This document shows, piece by piece, positions 18,804 to 26,892 of a stretch of DNA of 64,000 bases; position 1 is the first letter of the stretch, and each line of letters opens with the position of its first letter. Origin of the DNA: JAGWRI01 sp963728785 (GTDB lineage Bacteria > Gemmatimonadota > Gemmatimonadetes > Gemmatimonadales > Gemmatimonadaceae); contig CAVSKV010000002.1 of assembly GCA_963728785.1 (NCBI GenBank), positions 682,001 through 746,000 on the forward strand. The letters are read 5' to 3'. The notes below the pieces were generated by a model that saw only the letters and a list, made by a program, of their open reading frames with translations, was not told where the DNA came from and ran no database searches. Made by a program: the position numbers and the translations under genes.

Positions 18804-21208
18804 AGTCCCGCCGTTTCCTCCCGCTGCTGCTCGTCCTCTTCGTGGGCAGCGGTTGTGCGGCGCTGATCTACGAGATCGTCTGGTTCCAGTTGCTACAGCT
18901 CGTGATCGGGTCCACGGCCGTGTCGATGGGGGTGTTGCTGGGCACGTTCATGGGCGGCATGTGCATTGGCAGCCTGGCCCTCCCGCGTTACGTGTCGGCC
19001 CGTCGGCACCCACTGCTCGTGTACGCCGCCCTCGAGCTCGGCATCGGCGCGATCGGGGTGCTGGTGCTGTTCGTGCTCCCGTACGCGGGCGGCGTCTACA
19101 CCGCCGTGGCAGGCCAGGGCGTGCGGGGCGTGATCACCCGTGCGGTGCTCTGCGCGGTGTGCCTGCTGCCCCCCACGATCCTCATGGGGGCGTCGCTCCC
19201 CGCCATCGCGCGGTGGATCGAGACCACGCCCAAAGGGGTATCGTGGCTGGGTTTCTTCTACGGTGGCAACACGGCCGGGGCCGTGATCGGGTCGCTGCTC
19301 GCCGGGTTCTACCTGCTGCGCGTGCACGACATGCCGAGCGCGACGTACGCGGCGGCGGGGCTCAATCTGGTGGTCGCGGCGCTGGCGGCGGGGCTGTCGC
19401 GCTTCACGGCGCACAGGGCGGGCAGCGACGACGGAGCACCAGCAGCAGTCGCGACCTTCGTGCGCCGGGCGTGGCCGGTGTACGTGGTGATCGCGCTCAG
19501 CGGACTGGCCGCGCTTGGCGCCGAGGTGGTGTGGACGCGGCTGCTGTCACTCCTCCTCGGCGGCACGACCTATACGTTCTCCATAATACTGGCCGTGTTC
19601 CTGATCGGCATCGGCGTCGGGGCAAGTGCTGGCGCGGCCATGGCCCGCAGCCGGATATCGGCCAAGATCGCCCTCGGCGTGTGCCAGTTGCTGCTCGTGG
19701 CATGCGTGGCCTGGTCGGCCTACATGATCGCCCGCGCGCTCCCTTACTGGCCGGTGGATCCGGGCCTATCGCCGAGCCCGCGGTTCACGCTGGAGATCGA
19801 CTTCGCGCGGGTGCTGTGGACCGTGCTCCCGGCGGCGCTGCTCTGGGGCGCGAGTTTCCCGCTGGCGCTGGCGGCGGTGGCCGAGCCGGGCCAGGATCCC
19901 GGACGCCTCGTAGGCGGCGTGTACGCGGCCAACACGGTGGGGGCGATCTTCGGGGCGCTCCTGTTCAGCATCGTGCTCATCCCGGTGCTCGGCACGCAGG
20001 ACGCGCAGCGGGCGCTGATGCTGCTGTCGGCGGGCGGGGCCCTGCTCCTGCTGGTGCCGCTCGTCGTGCCGCGAGTGGCGGGACTGGGGCGGACCGCCGC
20101 CTTCGCTGTCGCGATCGTCGCGGCCGGTTTGCTGGTGTGGGCCACGCCGAACATCCCGTTCGAGCTGATCGCCTATGGGCGCCAGATGCCCTGGCGGCTC
20201 AACGAAGTGAAGGAGCTGTACCGCGGCGAAGGGCGCAACGCGTCGATCGGCGTGTCCGAGGAGCCCGACGGCGTGCGCAACTTCCACGTGAGCGGCAAGG
20301 TGGAAGCGTCGAGCGAACCGCAGGACATGCGGCTCCAGCGCATGCTGGGCAGCATTCCGGCGCTGTTCCATCCCGACCCCAGGTCGGTGCTGGTGGTTGG
20401 ATTCGGGGCCGGGGTCACTGCCGGGTCGATGCTGCCCTTCCCGACCGTGATTACCGAGCGCATCTGCGAAATCGAGCCGCTCATTCCCCCGCACATCGGG
20501 CCTTACTTCGAACGGCAGAACTTCAACGTGCTCCACGATCCGCGCGTGACCATCACCTACGACGACGCGCGGCACTTCATCCTCACCACGGACGCGAAGT
20601 ACGACATCATCACGTCCGATCCCATTCACCCGTGGGTGAAGGGTGCGGCCACGCTCTACACTGAGCAGTACTTCGAGCTGGTGAAGCAGCACCTCAACCC
20701 CGGCGGCCTCGTCACGCAGTGGGTGCCGCTCTACGAGAGCAACGAAGCGGCGGTGAAGAGCGAGATCGCGACCTTCTTCCGGGTGTTCCCCAACGGCACC
20801 GTCTGGGGAAACACCAACCAGGGCCAAGGCTACGACCTGGTGCTGCTGGGGCAGGTGGAACCGCTGCACTTGAACGTCGATTCGCTGCAGACACGCCTCG
20901 ACCGTCCCGACATGCGGGTCGTGGCCGCGTCGTTAGCCGACGTGGGGTTCTACACGGTGAACGACCTGCTCGAGACGTACGCGGGCGACGCCGCGGACCT
21001 GGGACAATGGCTCGCCGACGCGCAGATCAATCTCGATCGGAACCTGAGGCTGCAGTATCTGGCCGGCATGACGCCCGACTGGTACAAAGGGGACGCGATC
21101 TACAAGGACATCCTCGGGCACCGCCGGTTCCCGGGCGACCTCTTCTCGGGCACGCCGGCGACGATGGCGCCGCTCCGGGCGGCGCTCACGCCGTACCCCG
21201 GTCCCTGA
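18800..21208 (+). CDS. MFS/spermidine synthase-like fusion protein, copy 2
   Basis: An 802-residue paralogue of the preceding gene with the same domain order and many identical blocks, including VGSGCAALIYEI, WLGFFYGGNTAGAV, SSEPQDMRLQRMLG and HPWVKGAATLYTE. The glycine motif reads VLVVGFGAGVTAGS. The GTG start overlaps the previous stop as GTGA, so the two are translated together, and a heteromeric complex is possible. The tandem arrangement indicates local duplication followed by considerable divergence. The final 40 residues of both copies keep an RRFPGDLF/RRYPEHLF motif of unknown meaning. Confidence 0.82.
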   Translation: MKSRRFLPLLLVLFVGSGCAALIYEIVWFQLLQLVIGSTAVSMGVLLGTFMGGMCIGSLALPRYVSARRHPLLVYAALELGIGAIGVLVLFVLPYAGGVYTAVAGQGVRGVITRAVLCAVCLLPPTILMGASLPAIARWIETTPKGVSWLGFFYGGNTAGAVIGSLLAGFYLLRVHDMPSATYAAAGLNLVVAALAAGLSRFTAHRAGSDDGAPAAVATFVRRAWPVYVVIALSGLAALGAEVVWTRLLSLLLGGTTYTFSIILAVFLIGIGVGASAGAAMARSRISAKIALGVCQLLLVACVAWSAYMIARALPYWPVDPGLSPSPRFTLEIDFARVLWTVLPAALLWGASFPLALAAVAEPGQDPGRLVGGVYAANTVGAIFGALLFSIVLIPVLGTQDAQRALMLLSAGGALLLLVPLVVPRVAGLGRTAAFAVAIVAAGLLVWATPNIPFELIAYGRQMPWRLNEVKELYRGEGRNASIGVSEEPDGVRNFHVSGKVEASSEPQDMRLQRMLGSIPALFHPDPRSVLVVGFGAGVTAGSMLPFPTVITERICEIEPLIPPHIGPYFERQNFNVLHDPRVTITYDDARHFILTTDAKYDIITSDPIHPWVKGAATLYTEQYFELVKQHLNPGGLVTQWVPLYESNEAAVKSEIATFFRVFPNGTVWGNTNQGQGYDLVLLGQVEPLHLNVDSLQTRLDRPDMRVVAASLADVGFYTVNDLLETYAGDAADLGQWLADAQINLDRNLRLQYLAGMTPDWYKGDAIYKDILGHRRFPGDLFSGTPATMAPLRAALTPYPGP

Positions 21209-21241
21209 CCGGCGCGCCTGCGCCGATCCCGAACGGCGCGT

Positions 21242-23494
21242 TCAGTCTCCAGGAGGCGTCGCGAAGCTGAGCGATCCGCGCAGGATGTCCAGACGGAACT
21301 CGGTCCACCCATCCACCTGATAGTACTGCACGCGGATCGTGTGCCGGCCACCGGCCAGGGGCGCGGTGTCGAGCGCCGACTCATGCGGCTGCCAGTGGTC
21401 GATGGCAAGTGTATCGTCCACCCACACCCGCACGGCGTCGTCGCTGATCGTGCGCAGCGTATACCGGCCGGGGGGGAGCGTGACGGCCGTCGTCGCGTCC
21501 AGCGCCCAGCGTTCGAGCGGGAGCGCCTTGATGGCCGGTCCGTACCATTCGTAGTCGAGCCATGACTCGCGGCGTGCGAGCAGCGGCGCCGACCGGAGCA
21601 GTGCTCCGAAGGCCTCGGCCCTGGTCCGCGGATCGGTGCTGTCGCTCCACGTGAAGAACCGCACGCTCCAGTCGGCGGGCGGCTCGTAGCGACCAAAGCT
21701 GAATTGATATGGCTGGCCCGCCGCCCGCCGCAGTCCGCGGGGAGAGACTGTCTTGGCGCCCCGATATTCGAGTGTCACCTCCCAGTCGCCGACCGAATTG
21801 GGCAACGGGGTGACGGCGATCGTGTCGCCGGTGTGCCCGCTGTTCTTCGCGAGGGCCGCGACGCCGCTCGAGGAGACGAGCTTCCACGTGCCGGCGGGCC
21901 CGAGCACGGCGAGACGCACCGGCAGAACGTGCGTACTGTCCACCGGCCACAGCTTGGGCGACCGCCAATCGTACGGCCCCCACTGGTCCACCACGATGGC
22001 CGCGCGGTCACGGCGGGTGAGCGCTGATCCCGGCACCGATCGCTGTGCGGCCGGCGCTGCCGGGGCCAGCCGCGCGTACTCCCGGGAGATCAGGTCCTGA
22101 GGTTCGCACGCTGCGCGCTCCGGAACCGATGGCATGGTGCCACCCCGGGTCTCCGTGTTGCCGGCAAACGCGTAGCCAGCCGTATCGGCCAGGACGGCAG
22201 TCGTGTCGACGCCCGCGAAGGCGTTGCCCGTTGCCGAGAAGTTGCCGGTGTTCGCCACGCGGAGCGCCACGCGTTGCTTGATGAACGTGTTGGCTGTCAC
22301 GCGATAGTCGCGGCTGTGCGTGTCACGGTGCTTGGGATATCCCCAGTCGGCCGCCTCGGGCAAGTTGGCCCACAGCCAGAGGCCGGTCGTGCCGCCGACG
22401 ATGTGATTATTGGCGATGACGTTGTTCTGCCCGTGCTCGATGGCAATGCCGTTGCGGTTCCCGAGCAGGCAGTTGGCCACCACCTTCGAGTCGTAGCTGT
22501 AGCCGCCCCAGAGTCCATAGTCGCTGCCCGCGACGCGGTTGCCGACGAAGGCATTGCGGCTGAACGTGGCCTCCATGCCGTTCGTGGGCGCAAAGCTGAA
22601 ATCGTTGGCGAAGAACAGGTTGTCGTTGGCGCCGCCGACACCGGTGTCCATCGTGCTCTGACCGGCCCACAGGAACAGCCCGTCGCCGCCGTGGGTGACC
22701 GAGTTGTACGCCACCACGTTGCTGTCACTCTGCTCGTAGAGCAGCAGCCCCGCCGAGTCCTGCCCGCGGCGGTAGAAGCCCTGGCTGTACCCGCGCACGT
22801 CGAAGTCGATACGGTTGTGCAGCACGGTGTTCCGTGACGAGCGGTAAAGCCCGAGCCCCAGCCCGGAGTTGTAGGAAAACGAATTGTCGTGGATGCGCAG
22901 GTGGTCACTCCGCACGAGCATCACGCCGTTCATGTCCTGCTCGGCCGTGTTCCCGCTCAGCTCGCCACCGCTCACGTCGGCCAGGTACGCGCCGGCGCCG
23001 TACCGCAACCATTCGTCTTTCTCGTTGTGGTGGAAGTCGAGCCAATCGAGCAGACTCTCGTGCTCCACCAGGCTGTAGAGGCGCGGCTTCCAATTGTAGC
23101 TCAGGTCGTTGCCGGTGAGCACGAGCCCCCGCGTGCTGCGAGCGATGAGAGCTACCTTGTACCCGCGAATGTGCGCGTTGAGGATGCGAACATTGCGCCC
23201 GCCGTCCACGCGCACCGCGACGCCCGTGGCAAAGTCGGGGTCTGCGTTCGGGTCCATCCCTTCGAGCCGGGCGCCAGCAAAGTCCACCGTCACATCGTCA
23301 CCGCGAATCGTGATCGCTGCCGAATCGAGCGACGCCGGCGCCGCAAGGCGGTACGTGCGCGGGACGACCCGGACCGACTGCGTGATCACGAGTCCGGGGT
23401 GCAGTTCGATGGACGGCCGGCGCGCGACGCGCTGCGCGCCGGCCACAGTGGGAACCAGCCCGAGGAGCACCGCCACAACCGTAGGACGGTTCAC
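21242..23494 (-). CDS. exported right-handed beta-helix protein with C-terminal PA14-like domain
   Basis: A 750-residue exported protein. A signal peptide (VVAVLLGLVPTVAGAQ) starts right after GTG 23494, which has AGAAGG upstream, and this decides the start. Residues 60-450 are parallel beta-helix repeats of the NosD/CASH type, with recurring N-rich rungs such as ILNAHIRGYKVALIARS, LRIHDNSFSYNSGLGLGLY and NNVIANNHIVGGTTGL. The last 80 residues (LPPGRYTLRTISDDAVRVWV, then AGGRHTIRVQYYQ) resemble a PA14-type carbohydrate-binding domain. A polysaccharide-degrading or binding role is plausible. The reading frame continues upstream into a membrane-channel stub that is not part of this protein. Confidence 0.8.
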   Translation of the reverse strand: MNRPTVVAVLLGLVPTVAGAQRVARRPSIELHPGLVITQSVRVVPRTYRLAAPASLDSAAITIRGDDVTVDFAGARLEGMDPNADPDFATGVAVRVDGGRNVRILNAHIRGYKVALIARSTRGLVLTGNDLSYNWKPRLYSLVEHESLLDWLDFHHNEKDEWLRYGAGAYLADVSGGELSGNTAEQDMNGVMLVRSDHLRIHDNSFSYNSGLGLGLYRSSRNTVLHNRIDFDVRGYSQGFYRRGQDSAGLLLYEQSDSNVVAYNSVTHGGDGLFLWAGQSTMDTGVGGANDNLFFANDFSFAPTNGMEATFSRNAFVGNRVAGSDYGLWGGYSYDSKVVANCLLGNRNGIAIEHGQNNVIANNHIVGGTTGLWLWANLPEAADWGYPKHRDTHSRDYRVTANTFIKQRVALRVANTGNFSATGNAFAGVDTTAVLADTAGYAFAGNTETRGGTMPSVPERAACEPQDLISREYARLAPAAPAAQRSVPGSALTRRDRAAIVVDQWGPYDWRSPKLWPVDSTHVLPVRLAVLGPAGTWKLVSSSGVAALAKNSGHTGDTIAVTPLPNSVGDWEVTLEYRGAKTVSPRGLRRAAGQPYQFSFGRYEPPADWSVRFFTWSDSTDPRTRAEAFGALLRSAPLLARRESWLDYEWYGPAIKALPLERWALDATTAVTLPPGRYTLRTISDDAVRVWVDDTLAIDHWQPHESALDTAPLAGGRHTIRVQYYQVDGWTEFRLDILRGSLSFATPPGD

Positions 23495-23737
23495 GCGTTG
23501 CCTTCTAGATGGAGACGTCGAAGCTGATGCCCGAGTCGCCGAAGCGGCATCAATCGTCGGCCGTGCAGCGAGCGCACGTTTCGTGGCCGTCTTGGCCAGC
23601 CGAGACACCCACACGGCCACCACGAGCATCAATACGAACGCGATCAGGGCCGACAGGGTGACCGGAGCTCCGTGCAGATCGAACAACTGCGCGTGCAGCA
23701 GCTTCGTAAGCTGATCGGGAATCACCGGGACAGACAT
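23495..23737 (-). pseudogene. 5' stub of an MscS-like mechanosensitive channel
   Basis: From ATG 23737 about 60 residues read like the start of a small-conductance mechanosensitive channel: LFDLHGAPVTLSALIAFVLM and VVAVWVSRLAKTATKRALA. The pore and beta domains are missing, and the frame runs instead into the start of the beta-helix gene. Intact family members have at least 270 residues. This is the second membrane gene in the window that keeps only its 5' end joined in frame to a neighbour. A deletion or an assembly collapse would explain it. Confidence 0.6.
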
Positions 23738-23821
23738 GGTCCCAGTCTGGCGCTTGCCCACAACGGGCGCAAGCACGCGGCCGGCGTCGCGGGGTATTAG
23801 CGCGGATGACCGAGCGGCGCG

Positions 23822-24592
23822 TCAGGACACCGGCGGCGTCCGGTCATCCGGGGGCACGAAGTTCGACAGGAATACCCGCTCTTCGGACGTGAGGCTGTCG
23901 ATCCCCTGGTCGCTGATCTTGTCGAGGATGCGATTGACCTCGTCGCGATTGACCTCGTGGATGGCCGTCGGATCCACTTTCTTCCACTGCAGCACCTTGC
24001 CCATGGGCACCTTGGGCACGGCCTTGGCGCGGAACTTTCGCACGCCGTAGTGGCGGTCGAGCCACCACAGATACAGGAATCCGCCGCCGATGCCGCCGAG
24101 GTGGGCGAAGTCCGCGACGCCGCTCGTCGACCCATTCATGCCGCTCCAGATCGAGTAGGCCACGGTGAGCCCGATGAGCCAGATGGCCTGGATGGGGAGC
24201 ACGCCCCAGATGTAGATCAACTCGCGAGGCCAGTACTTGGCGAACGCCGTCTCCACGCCAAATACCGCCGCCGACGCACCGATGATCGCCGCCCCCGGCG
24301 CGAGAACGAACGACATGAGAGCGCCCGAAATCCCGGCCAGGAAGTACAGCGTGATGAAGCGGTTCGACCCCAGCCGCTGTTCCACCCGTGGCCCGAAGAA
24401 GAACAGCACGATCATGTTGAAGATGATGTGCATCCATCCGCCGTGGAGAAACATGTACGTAACCACGGTCCACGGGCGCATGAAGATCAGGGCCGGCACG
24501 AACGCGAACGCGTTCGTGACGTTGGGCATGGTCTGCTGGATGAAGAAGACGATGAAATTGGCGGCCAGCAGCCGCTTGACCCATGGGGTCAC
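23822..24592 (-). CDS. rhomboid family intramembrane serine protease
   Basis: A 256-residue polytopic protein. The rhomboid features are TYMFLHGGWMHIIFNMIVLFFFG (oxyanion His/Asn), catalytic Ser107 in IIGASAAVFG and catalytic His164 in DFAHLGGIGGG. It cleaves transmembrane helices inside the membrane; the substrates are unknown. A charged cytoplasmic tail of about 80 residues ends with EERVFLSNFVPPDD. GTG 24592 is preceded by GGAGGAA at ideal spacing and gives the family-typical N-terminus, so it is preferred over an upstream start at 24649. It is divergent from the alcohol dehydrogenase. Confidence 0.92.
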   Translation of the reverse strand: MTPWVKRLLAANFIVFFIQQTMPNVTNAFAFVPALIFMRPWTVVTYMFLHGGWMHIIFNMIVLFFFGPRVEQRLGSNRFITLYFLAGISGALMSFVLAPGAAIIGASAAVFGVETAFAKYWPRELIYIWGVLPIQAIWLIGLTVAYSIWSGMNGSTSGVADFAHLGGIGGGFLYLWWLDRHYGVRKFRAKAVPKVPMGKVLQWKKVDPTAIHEVNRDEVNRILDKISDQGIDSLTSEERVFLSNFVPPDDRTPPVS

Positions 24593-24720
24593 GGCGATTC
24601 CTCCACGTTGGCGGCGATGGGGTCGTGTTCGAAGATAACGTCCCGGCACGGCGGGCGCGGCTCCCGGCCCGGAGAACGCGCGGGGTTCCCGTGTGCGGCC
24701 CTATGCGCCATCGTTCGTGC

Positions 24721-25842
24721 ATGCGCGCCATGTTGTTGTGGAAGCCGGCGCCACTCGCCGACCACCCGCTCGCCCTCGAAGCCGCCGAGGTCCCCGCCCC
24801 GGCCCCTGCGGCGCGCGAGCTGCTGGTGCGCGTGTCGGTGTGCGGCGTGTGCCGCACCGATCTCGATCTCACCGAAGGGCGGCTCGCCGCGCCGGCGTAT
24901 CCGGTGATCCCCGGCCATCAGGTGGTGGGGCGCGTGGCGGCGCGCGGCGCCGGCGCCACCGCGTTCCGCGAGGGAGACCGCGTGGGCGTGGCGTGGATCC
25001 ACTCGGCGTGCGGCCGCTGCCGCTGGTGCCTGGCCGGCACGGAGAACCTGTGTCCTGAGTTCCGCGCCACGGGTTGCGACGCGAACGGCGGCTATGCCGA
25101 GTTTCTCGTGGTGCACGAAGCGTTTGCCTACGCCATTCCCGACGGACTTCCCGACGCGTCGGTGGCGCCGCTGCTCTGCGCCGGCGCCATCGGGTGGCGT
25201 TCGCTACGCCTCACCGATCTGGCCGATGGCGAGCCGCTCGGCCTCACCGGGTTCGGCGCGTCGGGGCATCTCATGCTGCAGACGGCGCGCCACCTCTTTC
25301 CGCATTCGCCGGTATACGTGTTCGCACGGAGCCCGGGGGAGCGCGCGTTCGCGCTCGAGTTGGGCGCCGACTGGGCCGGCGCCACGGCCGACCGCCCGCC
25401 ACGGCCGATGATGGCGATCGTGGACACGACCCCAGCTTGGAAGCCGGTGGTCGAAGCCCTCGCACACCTGATGCCGGGGGGCCGCCTGGTGATCAACGCC
25501 ATTCGCAAGGATCCGCGCGATCAGGGCGAGTTGCTCCGCCTGGACTACGCCACGCACCTCTGGCGCGAACACGAGGTGAAGAGCGTGGCCAACGTGACGC
25601 GCGCCGACGTGCGCGATTTTCTCGACGCCACGGCGCGCATGAATCTCCGGCCCACCGTGTCAGAAGTTCCGCTGTCGGAAGCGAACGACGCCCTGGCATG
25701 GCTCCGCTCGGCCGAGGCCATCCGCGGGTCGCGCGTGCTGCGCGTGGCCGACGAGACGGGAGGCCGGGGCGACGGCCCCGCCCCGGTGAGGCGAAGCGGC
25801 CGGGGTTACTCGGCCAGCCGGGGTGCTTCGGCTCGGTCGTAG
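24721..25842 (+). CDS. zinc-dependent alcohol dehydrogenase
   Basis: A 373-residue medium-chain dehydrogenase. Catalytic zinc ligands appear in CGVCRTDLDL and GHQVVG. The structural zinc site is CGRCRWCLAGTENLC with four Cys. The Rossmann part (GLTGFGASGHLMLQ) fits the AdhA-like group acting on primary alcohols or aldehydes. ATG 24721 gives the usual N-terminus MRAMLLWKP; ATG 24703 is possible. The last 25 residues are Gly/Arg-rich, lie outside the fold and overlap the 3' end of the convergent nickel transporter gene by 37 nt. A recent stop-codon shift may have extended the protein. Confidence 0.9.
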   Translation: MRAMLLWKPAPLADHPLALEAAEVPAPAPAARELLVRVSVCGVCRTDLDLTEGRLAAPAYPVIPGHQVVGRVAARGAGATAFREGDRVGVAWIHSACGRCRWCLAGTENLCPEFRATGCDANGGYAEFLVVHEAFAYAIPDGLPDASVAPLLCAGAIGWRSLRLTDLADGEPLGLTGFGASGHLMLQTARHLFPHSPVYVFARSPGERAFALELGADWAGATADRPPRPMMAIVDTTPAWKPVVEALAHLMPGGRLVINAIRKDPRDQGELLRLDYATHLWREHEVKSVANVTRADVRDFLDATARMNLRPTVSEVPLSEANDALAWLRSAEAIRGSRVLRVADETGGRGDGPAPVRRSGRGYSASRGASARS

Positions 25843-26870
25843 CCCTTGAACCGGTACACCGCCGCCGAAATGATCCAGCTTCCCAGAAAGACGCCGATGA
25901 TCAGATACCCGATGCTGCCGAAGTTGCCGTTCAGCCGCGCCACCGCGCCCCAGATCCAGCCGTGGAGCTGCCATTTGTCCCCGATCAGCCCCATCGCCTC
26001 GATGCCGCCCACGAGCAGCGCCACCAGCACCGAGACGAACGTGATCGTCATATTGTAGTACAGTTTTCGTATGGGCTTGGCGAACGCCCAGCCATACGCC
26101 GCGACCATGAGCACGCTGTCGGTCGTATCGACGAGCGACATGCCGGCGGTGAACAGCGCCGGAAACACGAGGATCGACCAGATCGGCATCCCCTTGCTCG
26201 CCTCGGCCGCCGAGATGCCGAGCAGGCCGATCTCCGTGGCCGTGTCGAAGCCGAGGCCGAACAGCAGGCCGAGCGGATACATGTGCCAGCTCGACCGGAT
26301 CATGCCGAACAACGGCCGGAAGATGCGCGACAGGAAGCCGCCCCCTGCCATGAGGGCGTCCAGGTCCTCTTCAACGTAGGGCCCCCCACGCCGCACACGG
26401 TGGAACGTTCGATACACGGCGGCCAGGATGAACAGGTTCATCACCGCGATCGCCAGCAGGAACACCGCCGACACGATCGTGCCGATCATGCCTCCCAACG
26501 AGCTGAACGACGCCAGACGGGTGCTCAATGCCATCGCGGTGGCGGCGATGGCCACCGAAGCCAGCACGACCACGGTAGAGTGGCCCAGGGAGAAGAAGAA
26601 CCCCACACCCACCGGCCGTTTGCCCTCCTGCATCAACTTGCGCGTGACGTTGTCGATGGCCGCGATGTGGTCGGCGTCGATGGCATGGCGTAGCCCGAGT
26701 CCATAGGCCAGGAGCGCGGTGCCGAGCAGCAGCGGATAGTGGCGGAAGGCCACCATGGCCCACGCCCAGGCGCCCAGGTTCGCCGCCAGCAGCAATGCAT
26801 ACAACCCGGCCACGCGCGTGCGGACGTCCGACGCGCGAACCGGGGTCGTCGTGGAAGCTGGCTCGGTCAT
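25806..26870 (-). CDS. NiCoT family nickel/cobalt transporter
   Basis: A 354-residue inner-membrane permease with eight predicted helices. The signature RHAIDADHIAAIDN in helix II, which binds Ni2+/Co2+ in HoxN/NixA-type carriers, is intact. LGFDTATE, FTAGMSLVDTTD and LGHSTVVVLASV are the other conserved blocks. It takes up nickel or cobalt using the membrane potential. No urease or hydrogenase genes are in the window to name the consumer. ATG 26870 lies upstream of a helix-forming N-terminus of normal length. Confidence 0.93.
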   Translation of the reverse strand: MTEPASTTTPVRASDVRTRVAGLYALLLAANLGAWAWAMVAFRHYPLLLGTALLAYGLGLRHAIDADHIAAIDNVTRKLMQEGKRPVGVGFFFSLGHSTVVVLASVAIAATAMALSTRLASFSSLGGMIGTIVSAVFLLAIAVMNLFILAAVYRTFHRVRRGGPYVEEDLDALMAGGGFLSRIFRPLFGMIRSSWHMYPLGLLFGLGFDTATEIGLLGISAAEASKGMPIWSILVFPALFTAGMSLVDTTDSVLMVAAYGWAFAKPIRKLYYNMTITFVSVLVALLVGGIEAMGLIGDKWQLHGWIWGAVARLNGNFGSIGYLIIGVFLGSWIISAAVYRFKGYDRAEAPRLAE

Positions 26871-26892
26871 GGATCTCGAATCGGGAGCGGGC

